A stretch of 64,000 bases of DNA from Mermis nigrescens (Eukaryota > Nematoda > Enoplea > Mermithida > Mermithidae), in NCBI GenBank assembly GCA_036768485.1, contig JAVLUZ010000271.1, forward strand, positions 4,198,309-4,262,308, read 5' to 3'. Below are positions 54,590 through 64,000 of this stretch, piece by piece. The notes under the pieces are model-generated. The model was not told the origin of the DNA, did no database searches, and saw only the letters and a list, made by a program, of their open reading frames with translations. The position numbers were made by a program, and so were the translations under genes. Every line of letters begins with the position of its first letter. Within the stretch, counting starts at the first letter, position 1.

Positions 54590-54865
54590 ACATGGGCGTG
54601 GGGTAGGGGGGGGGTTTGGGGGGGTATGCAGCCCCCCCAAAAGTTGAAACACCCCCCCAGAAATCAAAATACCCCCCAGAAAAAATTTTTTTTGCTTTTT
54701 TAGCAATTTTTTGATGCCATTGGATAGAGCTTGATGAGAAACGTCGAAAAATGGTGTTTTTCGCCATACCACCATTTTTAAGGCCATTTTTGACCTTTAA
54801 AAATTTTTTCAACCCCCAGAAACTTTTTCATCCCCCCAGAATTTTGGTGCTGCCCACCTATGGTA
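54590..54865 (-). mobile_element. hAT-like MITE nested in the TRIM LTR
   Basis: The reverse-oriented family member, 276 bp. Duplications TGCAGCAC (54,582-54,589) and TGCAGTAC (54,866-54,873) flank it. The other TRIM LTR has the unfilled TGTAGTAC at the same place. Removing the insert and one duplication leaves an LTR of exactly 227 bp. The minus ORFs at 54,372-54,812 are shadows. Confidence 0.9.
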
Positions 54866-55656
54866 TGCAGTACTAACCGACTACTCGGGCTCTTGCTCAC
54901 TTTCTGCGCTAATATCCATTATAATTGAGAAACAATATGACATTAAACTCGCGGGTTGAACTTCAAAGTATCCATTTCGAATTGTGTAGTAGCACCTCTG
55001 CTACAATACAAACAAAGGTTTACACAGAGGCGTTTGGTACAGATTCATAGATGCTGAAGCTCGTTCTTTTAAGTGAAAATATTCGGACGATTTCTTGTCG
55101 CAGCTAATTTCATTTACGCTACATTTAATTTCGGCAATCAATGCTTCTGGTTGCTCACACGGCTGTAAAACATTGATGCATAAGTGGTGCTTTAGCTCAC
55201 AATTTCCAAGGGAATTAAAGTTTTTCATTAATGGAGAATCTTTTGTCACTGATTAAGCTTCATTTGAATTATTCGAAGTGCGCTCATTACGAGTATCCGT
55301 CAACAACTATCGAACGCTAGATAAGAGAATAGATTTATAATAGACATTCTGGAGTGTAAAAAATGAAATTGTTTGCTCAATGTTATACATTGAAAAAATC
55401 AAACTTTAAAAAATACGCAAAAGATAAAATAAATAAAAAAATAAATCAGATAAGTAATATAAGAATTAAAATCAGAGATGGAATAATAATAAAGTAAAAA
55501 ATTATGAAAGTAATAGATCTAAAATTTTTATAGCTCTTGAATGAATCGCAACTTTTGCTTCGTAATTTTATACTTATTACGTGCTTCTTCGGACCAGTTT
55601 TAAAGATATCAGTCAAGTCACGATCCATCGAAAAAGATAATTCTCACGGACGAAAT

Positions 55657-55914
55657 ATGAAATTTGGCAATATTTGCTCCATAATTCTGTTCACTTTCAC
55701 CATTATTCTCGTTCTAAATCACGCAACAAAGAATAGGCTTCTGGTCATAAAATGCCCAATGTTCCTCAGTGATATGCTGAATCTGACCGATTGTGACAAA
55801 AAACGTATGTTAAAATGCATTTCATTGTACACTTACATAAATTTACGCACACGCACAAATATATTCACAGGATGGCTAAAAACGAATGGCACATTGATCC
55901 TTGTAACTTATTGA
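55657..55914 (+). CDS. Small ORF with signal-peptide-like start, unknown
   Basis: 85 residues from ATG 55,657. MKFGNICSIILFTFTIILV is a good signal-peptide or single-helix start, followed by a Cys-containing stretch (CPMF, DCDKK, KCIS). The copy B counterpart (32,739) shares the start but has a stop after 25 residues. Substitutions between copies hit all codon positions, so purifying selection is not evident. It may be a chance ORF in the duplicated unit. The frame is also open upstream to 55,537. Confidence 0.2.
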   Translation: MKFGNICSIILFTFTIILVLNHATKNRLLVIKCPMFLSDMLNLTDCDKKRMLKCISLYTYINLRTRTNIFTGWLKTNGTLILVTY

Positions 55915-57190
55915 ATACTATATGAAATTTGATTCACTTTGCTTTTTCAATAGCTCCTGACCTTTGTAGGGATGTAGCAAATTTTTCTTTCGTTAGATTC
56001 AGTTGCTGTTGGTCTACAACAAATTAAGCAGAAGTCGGTTTTAAGTCACGAAAGCATCTGTCACAATAATTTTTTGTCGTTGTAATTTATAAGTTATAAG
56101 AATCATAAGACAATCAAATGCGACTCCTGTTGTTAGCTCTTTTAATTTTCCAAAAGTTGCATATTTGGCAAATGCCTAGCAAATTAAAAACCTTGAAGTG
56201 GTAATGCAACAACTCGTGATAAAAACGCTGCTGGCATAGACTAAACCAATCAAAATCAAAAGGCACAGAGCAGTAAACATATAATTTTGGCTGCATGTAA
56301 ATTCATCTGTGATGGAATGTCTATCTTTATTGGAGAGTTAAAGTGTTGTAAAAATAACTTATTTAGCGAAAAATCTGCAAAAAAATGAAAAACGACTTCT
56401 GCTTAATTTAATGCAAACCAAGATCAGCTTGAGCAGTATTATTAAAACTTTAGCACTGGCTTGCAGAGGTAATAGGCTCTTAGAAAAAACATGCTGCGTA
56501 ATTTGGCTAGAGAAGTTATAGGGTTCAATAGTCATTCATTTTTTAAGTACATATATTTTTTCCCAGATAAAATTAAGTAATACGCTATAATTGTTTCGCT
56601 ATATATAGTCTGATTCACATGACTTCGTGCACAAATTCTAAGAATTTTAATCCACAGTAAGCCAAGGGTTACAATAGCAACCTGTCAGCTTATTGTCAGA
56701 GATAGTTTTAAAAATTATGACTGAAGCTGTGTGAAACAGACTATAAACGTAAGCGTACGATTGAGAAAAATATGGAAAAAAACGATTGACAAGGATCTTT
56801 CCAATAATATCACCGGCACTACTCTTATTTTAATTTCGAAAAAATTTTTCTGATTCTATGTACATAGCAGCTAAAATAAATAGTGTCAATCATATATGGG
56901 GTGAGATGGGTTATCTGTCACCTGAGTCATAAATAAATGATAGCTATATAGCGATTTTGGCCGGAACAAATGTTTCAATACAGTCTTTTTGGGCTTAGAA
57001 AATTAGCTAAACAGCCTTTCTTGAACTCACAAACATACCGTTTGAAATATTCTGATGTTCTATATTGATATTTTTTCTAAGATTCAAAAAGACTAATAGC
57101 TATTTCCCAGACTTAAAAAAGGACTAGTAGCTATTTTGAACCAAGTCCTTTTAGCTATGCTTCTGAGTTCAAAACGGCTAGATACGAGCA

Positions 57191-57438
57191 AAGGTGGGCA
57201 GCACCAAAATTCTGGGGCGGGGGTGCAAGATTTTTTAAAAAGTAAACAAACGGTCTTACAAATGGCGTATGGCAATAAAATACCATTTTTCAACGTTTCT
57301 CATCGAGCACTATCCATTGGCATCAAAAAATTGCGAAAAAAATATGAAATAATTTCTAGTATTTTGTTTTCTGGGGGTATTCGGCCTTTCTGGGTAGGGG
57401 TGCAAACCCCAAACCCCGCTCCCTCCACGTCCACGTGT
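57191..57438 (+). mobile_element. hAT-like MITE, C version of the shared copy
   Basis: Same insertion as 259-507 and 34,431-34,677, closest to copy A in sequence (CCACGTGTATATACTTG end). The ORFs 57,093-57,486 are shadows. Confidence 0.7.
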
Positions 57439-57621
57439 ATATACTTGTATCTGCTTAAAATGTTCGAAAAGGATAATAAACTCTAGACACGATAATCTCG
57501 TTTTTTCGCTGTAGAATCGCTTTTTTGAATGGAGTTAGCTGTCTTCAAGTTCTTAATTTGCACCGCTCCCTCGACTTTGTGCAGCTATGTTACTAATGCC
57601 TTGGTTCAGGCATATATCATT

Positions 57622-60327
57622 GGTAGCGCGTTGGCGCGTACCTATAATATACTTGGACCCCCTAAAAAGTGACTACTCTTCAGCTATGACACTTCTGGAT
57701 TGGGCGGTTCCTTTTGAAAGATAGATAATAAAAAAAGTCGAATTAGCTTTTTTTGGTTTTCTATATTTTACCCATGGTGTAACAGGCGTGTAAAGTTTTA
57801 CTGTAAGGTTAGAACATATAGATTTTTAAAATTTTTGGTTTGTCACACAACTTTTCTGACCTTGTATTGCTTTCTGTTTAGCCTGGTTTTCTAAAATGCT
57901 AGAAATTGTCTAATCCCGATAGCACTTTTCATTTTTTTCAAAAATGACTTAGCAATAAAAGACACATTTTAGTCGAGTTTTCGACTTGTTCATGACTGCC
58001 AAATTCTTTATAAGAAGTCCTCCAAGAATCCATCTACGGAAATCTTCTACGGCTCAAGGGCTACCTTTGGCTTACCTGCAAACTTTCTTACACTCTAAGC
58101 GGAGTTAGACCTAGGGGTTCAAACTTTACACTCCAGTGGATGGTGTAAAAGCCGGATTTTGTCTCAGATTTTAAACTGCCAACTTTTCCGCTTATAAGTC
58201 GAGACGGGTTGAGTAGAATTAAAAAAGCTCAATCTGATGGCTACACCTCGCATCAAATAGCGTTTAAAAACTCAATATTAAGTTATTTATGGAGGTGTAA
58301 AGTTCGAAATCAGGGGTGTAGAATGGGCGAAAAAACACATTTTTTCCTCTATTTTAATTGGTAAATATGTCAAATATTTTGCGGGACAGAGGTTTTGATC
58401 ATACAAACGTACTATGATTAAAAGGCTGCCAACTGGCTCAAATCGAATCTCTTTACACTCGATAGGGAGTCAGGTTCAGATTAATAAAGTTTACAATGCA
58501 GTGGATGATGGAAAAAATGTTTGTCAATCTTTTTTGTTCACCACACTCTCCGTTTAGAAGACGGATAAGTTGAAGAGAGTAAAATCAAAGTACCTTCTAA
58601 AGGGTACACGTCACAGCAAATTGCGTTCATTTAAATCACTATTGAGCATTTTCGGGAGGTGTAAAGTCAAAAATTGATTGTGTCTAAACGTGTTTCCGGG
58701 TTGTTTTTTCCGCCAACTTCTCCGGTTATGAGTCTGGACAAGACCTCAAGTCTAAGAATATACCAGCAATTGGACGTGATACGCTAGTTGGGCGCCTTTG
58801 TTTACACTCAGCAGTGGTTTGAAGTGGTTTACATTTAATATTTACTTCTCATCAGGCCATTGTGGGGACCAATTTTTTCATATATGTTGATCGTAATATC
58901 AGAATAACGAATCCGACAAAAAATCTTCTTTGTATTCATGTGGCCGTGTAAAGTTTACACTGCAAATTAAGTTTAGTTTTAGAGCCTTAAGGAAGCTGAA
59001 TTTTTTCAAAATGCTTTACGTAACCTTAAAATTGCGAAGCTGACTGTTAGTTTTCTCTCCTAATAGTTGTATAGAGTCTGCACGATTCATTTATTGTCAA
59101 TTTGTAGTTTACACTACAAATTTATTTTACCTCCAAAGATTTGCAGAACGTGAATTTTTCCAAATATGTTCCGTATGGTCAGGACTATGAATCTAACTGT
59201 ATATTTTTTAAACACAGTCTTTGTGTAAAGTTTAGACTTAAAATTCAATTCATTTTTGAGCTTCGCAGTAGCTTTACTTTTTTTGGATGTTTCTAGTAAT
59301 GACAGGATTACGAATCTGGCTGCATATTTTCTTTACACTCAGTAGTTATGTAAAGTTTTCAATAAAAATTAAATTTAGTTCAAGAGCATTATAGTAGCTT
59401 AATTTTTTTCAAAATGTTATATGTAATGTAAGGATTACGAATCTGAGTGTAAGCCTTCTTAACACCGAGTAGTTGCATGAAGTTTAAGCCTAAATTATTT
59501 AATCTGTTTAAATGAGGTAAGGTTGCCGTGTTTAGAAGAGATAAAAAAATTCTAAAAGATCATGCAAATTAAAAGTAGGGTACAAGCTAAGAAAAATGCT
59601 CCGATGGAACAAAAAAGACATCCTTGGGATTGTGAATTATTAAGGATATAAATGGAGGGAACTACGGAAAAAGCTAGCTATGTATTCGCCTAAAGTCTTA
59701 AAATCTGCTAAAAATCAAAATTTTTCTGAACAATGCAAAAATAGAAGTATATTCTGCGGCCTCTAAAACAAGTCTAACCTTTAATTAATGTTTAGTGCTT
59801 CATATAAGACGTGTACAAACTAAGTCTAAAATGTTTACTTTTTGTAAATTGCTTGTAAGTTGCAGGGCTGACTTGCTTCGTATTATGATTAATAGAAAAC
59901 TAACTGCATTTGTATTTAGAGGTGTTTTATTTTGTTATTATGAGCGTTATAGCAAGGAAACCTGGCGTCAATTGATCAAGGCAGACATTAAACCAACAAT
60001 TTCTTTGGTTGTATGTTTGCTATTTCATTCAATTAGCTTGCAAAGTCTCCCCTAGTTCACTCCATCTAATTTCCCATAGCTACTAACATGCTGCTTTTTT
60101 AATCATTTTTTTGTTCATTAGTTTATTTCAATCTGTGGACCGTAGAATATACTTCGATTTTTTGTGCTGCTTAGCAGAATGTCTGATTTTGAACAGATTT
60201 AGCGTTGCGACTATAAGCACATACAATGGTAGCTTATTCATAGTGCCCTACTTTTACATCCTTAATCATCCATAATCCAAAGTATATTCGTGTTTTTTTG
60301 TTCCATCGGAGCATTTTTCTTTGCTTG
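57622..60327 (+). mobile_element. Inverted-repeat element, C copy of the A insertion
   Basis: Hairpin end at 57,622-57,642, forward unit arrays, then the centre element (59,586-60,327). It lies at the same site as 681-4,778 and lacks the 1.3 kb AT-rich insertion found there. The outer right arm is absent, as in A. Confidence 0.7.
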
Positions 60328-60360
60328 TATTTATGTATGTATCTATGCATGTATGTATGT

Positions 60361-61115
60361 ACAAAGAAAAATGCTCCGATGGAACAAAAAGATGAATATA
60401 CTTGGGATTGTGGATTATCAAGGTTGTAAAAGGAGGGGACTGGGAAAAATCTACCTAAAGTCGCAATATCTGCTAAAAATCACACTTTCTCTAAGGAACG
60501 CAAAAAATCGAAGTGTATTCTGCGGCCAACAGATTAAAATAAGTATTTAACTATAAAATGATTGAAAAAACCAGCACATTAGCCATGCAGTAGCTATGGG
60601 AAATGATGTTGACTAAACTAATAGTCTTTCTAAGCCAATTGAATGAATGGTTTAAAACAGTAGGAAGCGCGTAAGTTGACTTGAAACAGACTTAATGTAG
60701 GTACACTAGCATGCCCTTAACGATGTGAGTGCACTAATCAATCGACCCCTGCTTTGCTTGCTATAATGCTCAAAACAGAATAAAACGACTTTAAACACAC
60801 TACCACTTAGTTTTCTATCAATCAGGATACGAAGTTAGTCAGCGTTGCTACTTGCCAGCAATTTAAAAAGGTAAACATTACAGAATTCGTTTATACACTC
60901 TTGTCTGAAACTTTGAACATCATTTAAAAAAGTCACTTTTTTAGAGGCCGCAGAATATACTTCGATTTTTCGCGTTGCTTAGAGAGAGTGTGATTTTTAG
61001 CAGATTTTGCGACTTTAGGTAGATTTTTCCTAGTCCCCTCCTTTTACATCCTTAATAATCCACAACTCCAAGTATATTCATCTTTTTTGTTCCATCGGAT
61101 TATTTTTCTTTGCTA
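60361..61115. repeat. Second centre element, inserted in the TGTA tract
   Basis: Arms at about 60,361-60,530 and 60,945-61,115 are inverse copies (AATGCTCCGATGGAAC and its inverse). It sits in the short tetranucleotide run and joins directly to a reversed arm, so it is the start of another element, not part of the first. Confidence 0.7.
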
Positions 61116-63027
61116 GTACACTACTTTTAATTAGTGTGATTTCAGTACATCAGTCAGTAAACACAAACAATATTGTTCTTAACATCAGCTTTATCCTTTT
61201 TAAACAAGACAACCTGAGATTATTTAAGCAGATCACAGTTATTCTGAAAAAACTAAAAAACTTGACGCAAATATCAAGTGGAAGGAACACAAACGCTTAG
61301 ATTTGGAAGTAAAATAAATTTGTAGTATAAACTACATATTAACAACAAATGAATATTGCAAACTTTACACAACTACTAGGTATGGAGAAAGCTAACAGTC
61401 AGATTCCCAATTCTGATTTTACGTAGAACATTTTGCAAAAAAATTAAGCTTCCGCAAGGCTCTAGAACTAAAGGTAATATGCAGTGTAAACCATAAACGA
61501 CCATAGAGTGTAAAGGAGACTTTAGTCGGATTCGTAATTCTAGTATTACTTACATATTACGATAAAGATTCATGAAAAAATTGAGTCTCCACAATAACCC
61601 GAGAACAAATAAAGATCAGTTGCAAACTACTTTACACCACTGTTGAGTGTAAGCAACACGCGCTCAACTAGCGTCTCACATTTGATTCCTAGTACATTTT
61701 TAGACTTTAGAAAAAGTCAAGCTTCTACAAGGCTCTAGAACTAAAGTTAATATGAAGTGTTAGCTTTACACAACCACAGAGTGTAAAGAAAATTTCAGTC
61801 TAATACGTAATTCTAATATTACTCTGATATTACGATCAGTATTTATGAAAAAATTAAGTCTCCACAATGGCCCGAATACAAATAAATATCACATGTTAAC
61901 CACTTTACACCACTGTTGTGTGCAAACAAACTGGCGTATCACATTTGGTTCCTGGTTCATTTTTAGACTTGAGATTATGTCCAGACTCATAACCCAGAAC
62001 TTCACAGAAAAAACAAGACAAAAACACGTTTAAGTCCCCCATTTTTTGACTTTACAGCTCCCGAAAAAGCTAAATAGTGATGTAAACAAACGCAATTCGC
62101 TGTGACGCGTACCCCTTAGAAATTACTTTATTTTTATCCTATTCGTCCTCGTCCGACTCCTGAAGAGAGAAAGTGGCGGACAAAAAATGGACAAACACGT
62201 ATTTTCCACTGTCCACCACATTGTAAACTTTAAAAATCGGAACCTAACGCCCTATTGAATGTAAATTAATTCACTTCGGGCTAGTTCGTTGCCCTTTAAT
62301 TGTAGTACGTTTTTATGTGCCAAACTTACGTTCCGCAAAATATTTCATATGATTTACCAATCAAAATACGAGAAAAACCTGTTTTTTCGCCCATTTTACA
62401 CCTCAGACTTCGAACTTTACACCCCATAAACAACTCAATATTACGTTTTTTTAACGCGGCTTGCTTCGACGTGTAGCCATTAGAAAAAACCTTTTTTCTG
62501 TTTTATTCTATTCATCCCAACTCACAACTGAAAAGGTTGGCAGAGAAATGTTTGACAAAATCTGTTTTTTACTCATCCACTAGAGGGTAAAGTTTAAAAC
62601 CCTGGTACTAACTGCGTATTGATTGTAGAAAAGTTTGCTGGTAAGCACAAGATAGCCCTTGATCGTAGTACATTTCTGTCAGAAAAAATTCCTAAAACTC
62701 ATGACCGGAGTTGTTGGCAGCCATAAACAAGTCGAAAACTCAGCCAAAATATGTCTTTTCACTTCCAGATTTTCGCACTTTTTACACTCCCATTCGAGAA
62801 CTGAGGCGAAATTTAAAAAAAAACAAAAATGTGTTATCTGCAGAACCTAAATAGATGAATAAGTCAAATAAAGTGCATGGTTTTTCCGAAAGAATCAAGA
62901 AGATTAAAAAGTCAGCTATCAGAAGATTCGAACATATCATTCTTTTTTTGAGACCGCATCCGAGAACGGAGTTGCCAACCACTGCGCCAACTCGACATGT
63001 CGGCAGATTTTAGCTTGATTATACTAT
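61116..63027 (-). repeat. Inverted-repeat family, reversed arm
   Basis: Reversed unit arrays matching 23,870-25,545; both end with AGCTTGATTATACTAT before the next arm. No gene is seen; the ORFs at 61,845-62,982 are shadows. Confidence 0.65.
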
Positions 63028-63999
63028 TTTGAAAAATATTCATCATTCTACTGAATTTTAGGAATAGTGCATTTATGATGATAAAAATAATTATTTATTA
63101 TAGACGAGTCAAAAAACTCTGAAATAAGAAAAATCTGATCAAAAATATGCAATATGGAGTTGTCTATTGGCATTAGAAAATAGATGTAGATATAATTCAA
63201 AGTTCACCTCTTCATACCTCAACAAACACTGGCTGTAGAAAAGTTTAAAGGTCAGATTCGTTATTCTGACCTTACGTAAAACATTTTTAAAAAATTCATC
63301 ATCCACGACGCTCTGGGCGCAAAAGTGTTTCTCGGTGTAAACTTCACACTTATGGTAATACCGCAATATTGGGTGTATAGAAGCAGAATAAACTGGGATC
63401 GGTAACGCTAAGGTCAGGGCACATTTTAAGCATAATTAGCATGTTCCGCCTACTTAGCGGAGTAGTTGAAGAAATATCGTTTTTCGTCTCGAACCCTGTA
63501 CACTAAAACGATCACAGATCTGAAAATATTTCGTGAAAAGAGATAAAAAAATTGCTCCTAGAGATTTTGTAACCCTCTACATTATAAAACCAATTCAACT
63601 GCACAGAAACCAAAATTGAATTAGATAAGCTGAAAACAAGCAAAGAGTAAAAAACCAGTATACTTTACATTTTTGTGCAACAACCATTGAGTGTAAAGAA
63701 ATTTAAAGGTCCGATTCGTAATCTACAGCTCGGAGGCAACATTAAAAAAATTGGCCCTCCGCAAATTATTTGATTTTTCGGTTTACACTTTACACACTCA
63801 TTGCTAACTCGGTATTTAGTGTTAACAAAAAAAACACGGGCATCGAATTTTTTTAGTCATCCATCGATTAAAAAGAACCGCACCTCCCAGATGTGTGCCG
63901 TTATAGCTGTGAGGGGGACACAAATTTCGCACCCGCTGTGAAAAACATATAAGAAAAAAGGATGGCCAAGTATATTATAGGTAGCGCTATCGCACTACC
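63028..63999 (-). repeat. Inverted-repeat family, terminal arm
   Basis: Matches 29,616-30,547 and is inverse to 26,362-27,313. It ends with a hairpin end at 63,980-63,999 (GGTAGCGC / CGCACTACC), one base from the window edge. Confidence 0.7.
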
Positions 64000-64000
64000 T

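Larger units (their letters stand above)
54202..55005 (-). mobile_element. TRIM (terminal-repeat retrotransposon in miniature)
   Basis: Two direct 227-bp LTRs with TGTA..TACA ends (54,202-54,428 and 54,495-55,005, the second enlarged by a nested MITE) enclose only 66 bp. On the minus strand the internal part starts, two bases from the LTR, with TGGGGGTCTCCGAGTTCG, a long complement of a tRNA 3' end including the T-loop GTTCGAAC. It ends with a purine-rich AAAGCGAGATGAG. Flanks ATTAC (54,197-54,201) and ATAC (55,006-55,009) surround it. Copy B at 32,120-32,124 keeps the empty site as a single ATTAC. It has no coding capacity. Confidence 0.88.
53165..57612 (+). repeat. Duplicated unit, copy C
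   Basis: Matches 30,830-34,810 of copy B with many substitutions. It carries a TRIM with nested MITE at 54,202-55,005 and the shared MITE at 57,191-57,438, and is cut by the inverted-repeat element at 57,622. ORFs at 53,241-53,683 and 55,001-55,249 are not conserved in B. Confidence 0.8.

Noticed and set aside
54372..54812. 146-residue ORF on the minus strand
   Set aside because: It spans the TRIM LTR and the MITE, both non-coding repeats.

Overview
This window is AT-rich, repeat-dense nuclear DNA from a metazoan, most likely an invertebrate; I cannot place it more precisely. The evidence is a complete Maverick/Polinton (adintovirus-like) element, a Ty3/gypsy-type LTR retrotransposon, a miniature LTR element (TRIM), hAT-like MITEs, large palindromic elements and standard-code reading frames. 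Almost every stretch belongs to some repeat layer. Apart from one candidate receptor exon and one small signal-peptide ORF, I see no host genes.

Layout. (1) 1-7,035, 30,830-37,830 and 53,165-57,612 are three diverged copies of one sequence of about 7 kb, here called A, B and C. Each carries different later insertions, so copies supply empty sites for one another. (2) 681-4,778, 20,763-30,577, 37,830-38,690 and 57,622-64,000 are whole, partial or nested copies of a large inverted-repeat family. Its arms are degenerate arrays of 120-160 bp units, its outer ends carry a small GGTAGCGC hairpin, and its centre is itself a short inverted repeat. (3) 7,810-19,278 is the Polinton. (4) 39,278-50,788 is a gypsy-like LTR element on the minus strand, broken by frameshifts, stops, an integrase deletion and a nested MITE. 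(5) 54,202-55,005 is a TRIM with its own MITE insertion. (6) 50,789-53,165 is the only sizeable stretch I cannot assign to a repeat, and it holds the candidate 7TM receptor exon.

The Polinton genes are all on the plus strand: protein-primed DNA polymerase B (N-terminal part broken), integrase (one stop), then an unbroken morphogenesis cassette of packaging ATPase, membrane-active-peptide-like protein, conserved unknown protein, pVI/pX-like protein, major capsid protein, adenain-like protease and penton-like protein. The polymerase and integrase would have replicated and inserted the element; the cassette would build, mature and fill a capsid. A recurring TATA-like motif, TCTATAAATA, lies 37-52 bp upstream of most start codons, while the two genes that begin at ATGA overlaps lack a close copy. 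A 21-bp-period array and a 12-bp palindrome shared with the terminal repeats sit between polymerase and integrase.

The most interesting observations are the repeated promoter motif, the 21-bp array with its palindrome, the contrast between intact capsid genes and broken replication genes, possible protease cleavage sites, the giant foldback family, the TRIM with empty-site proof, and a PWWP-like segment at the end of the gypsy pol region.
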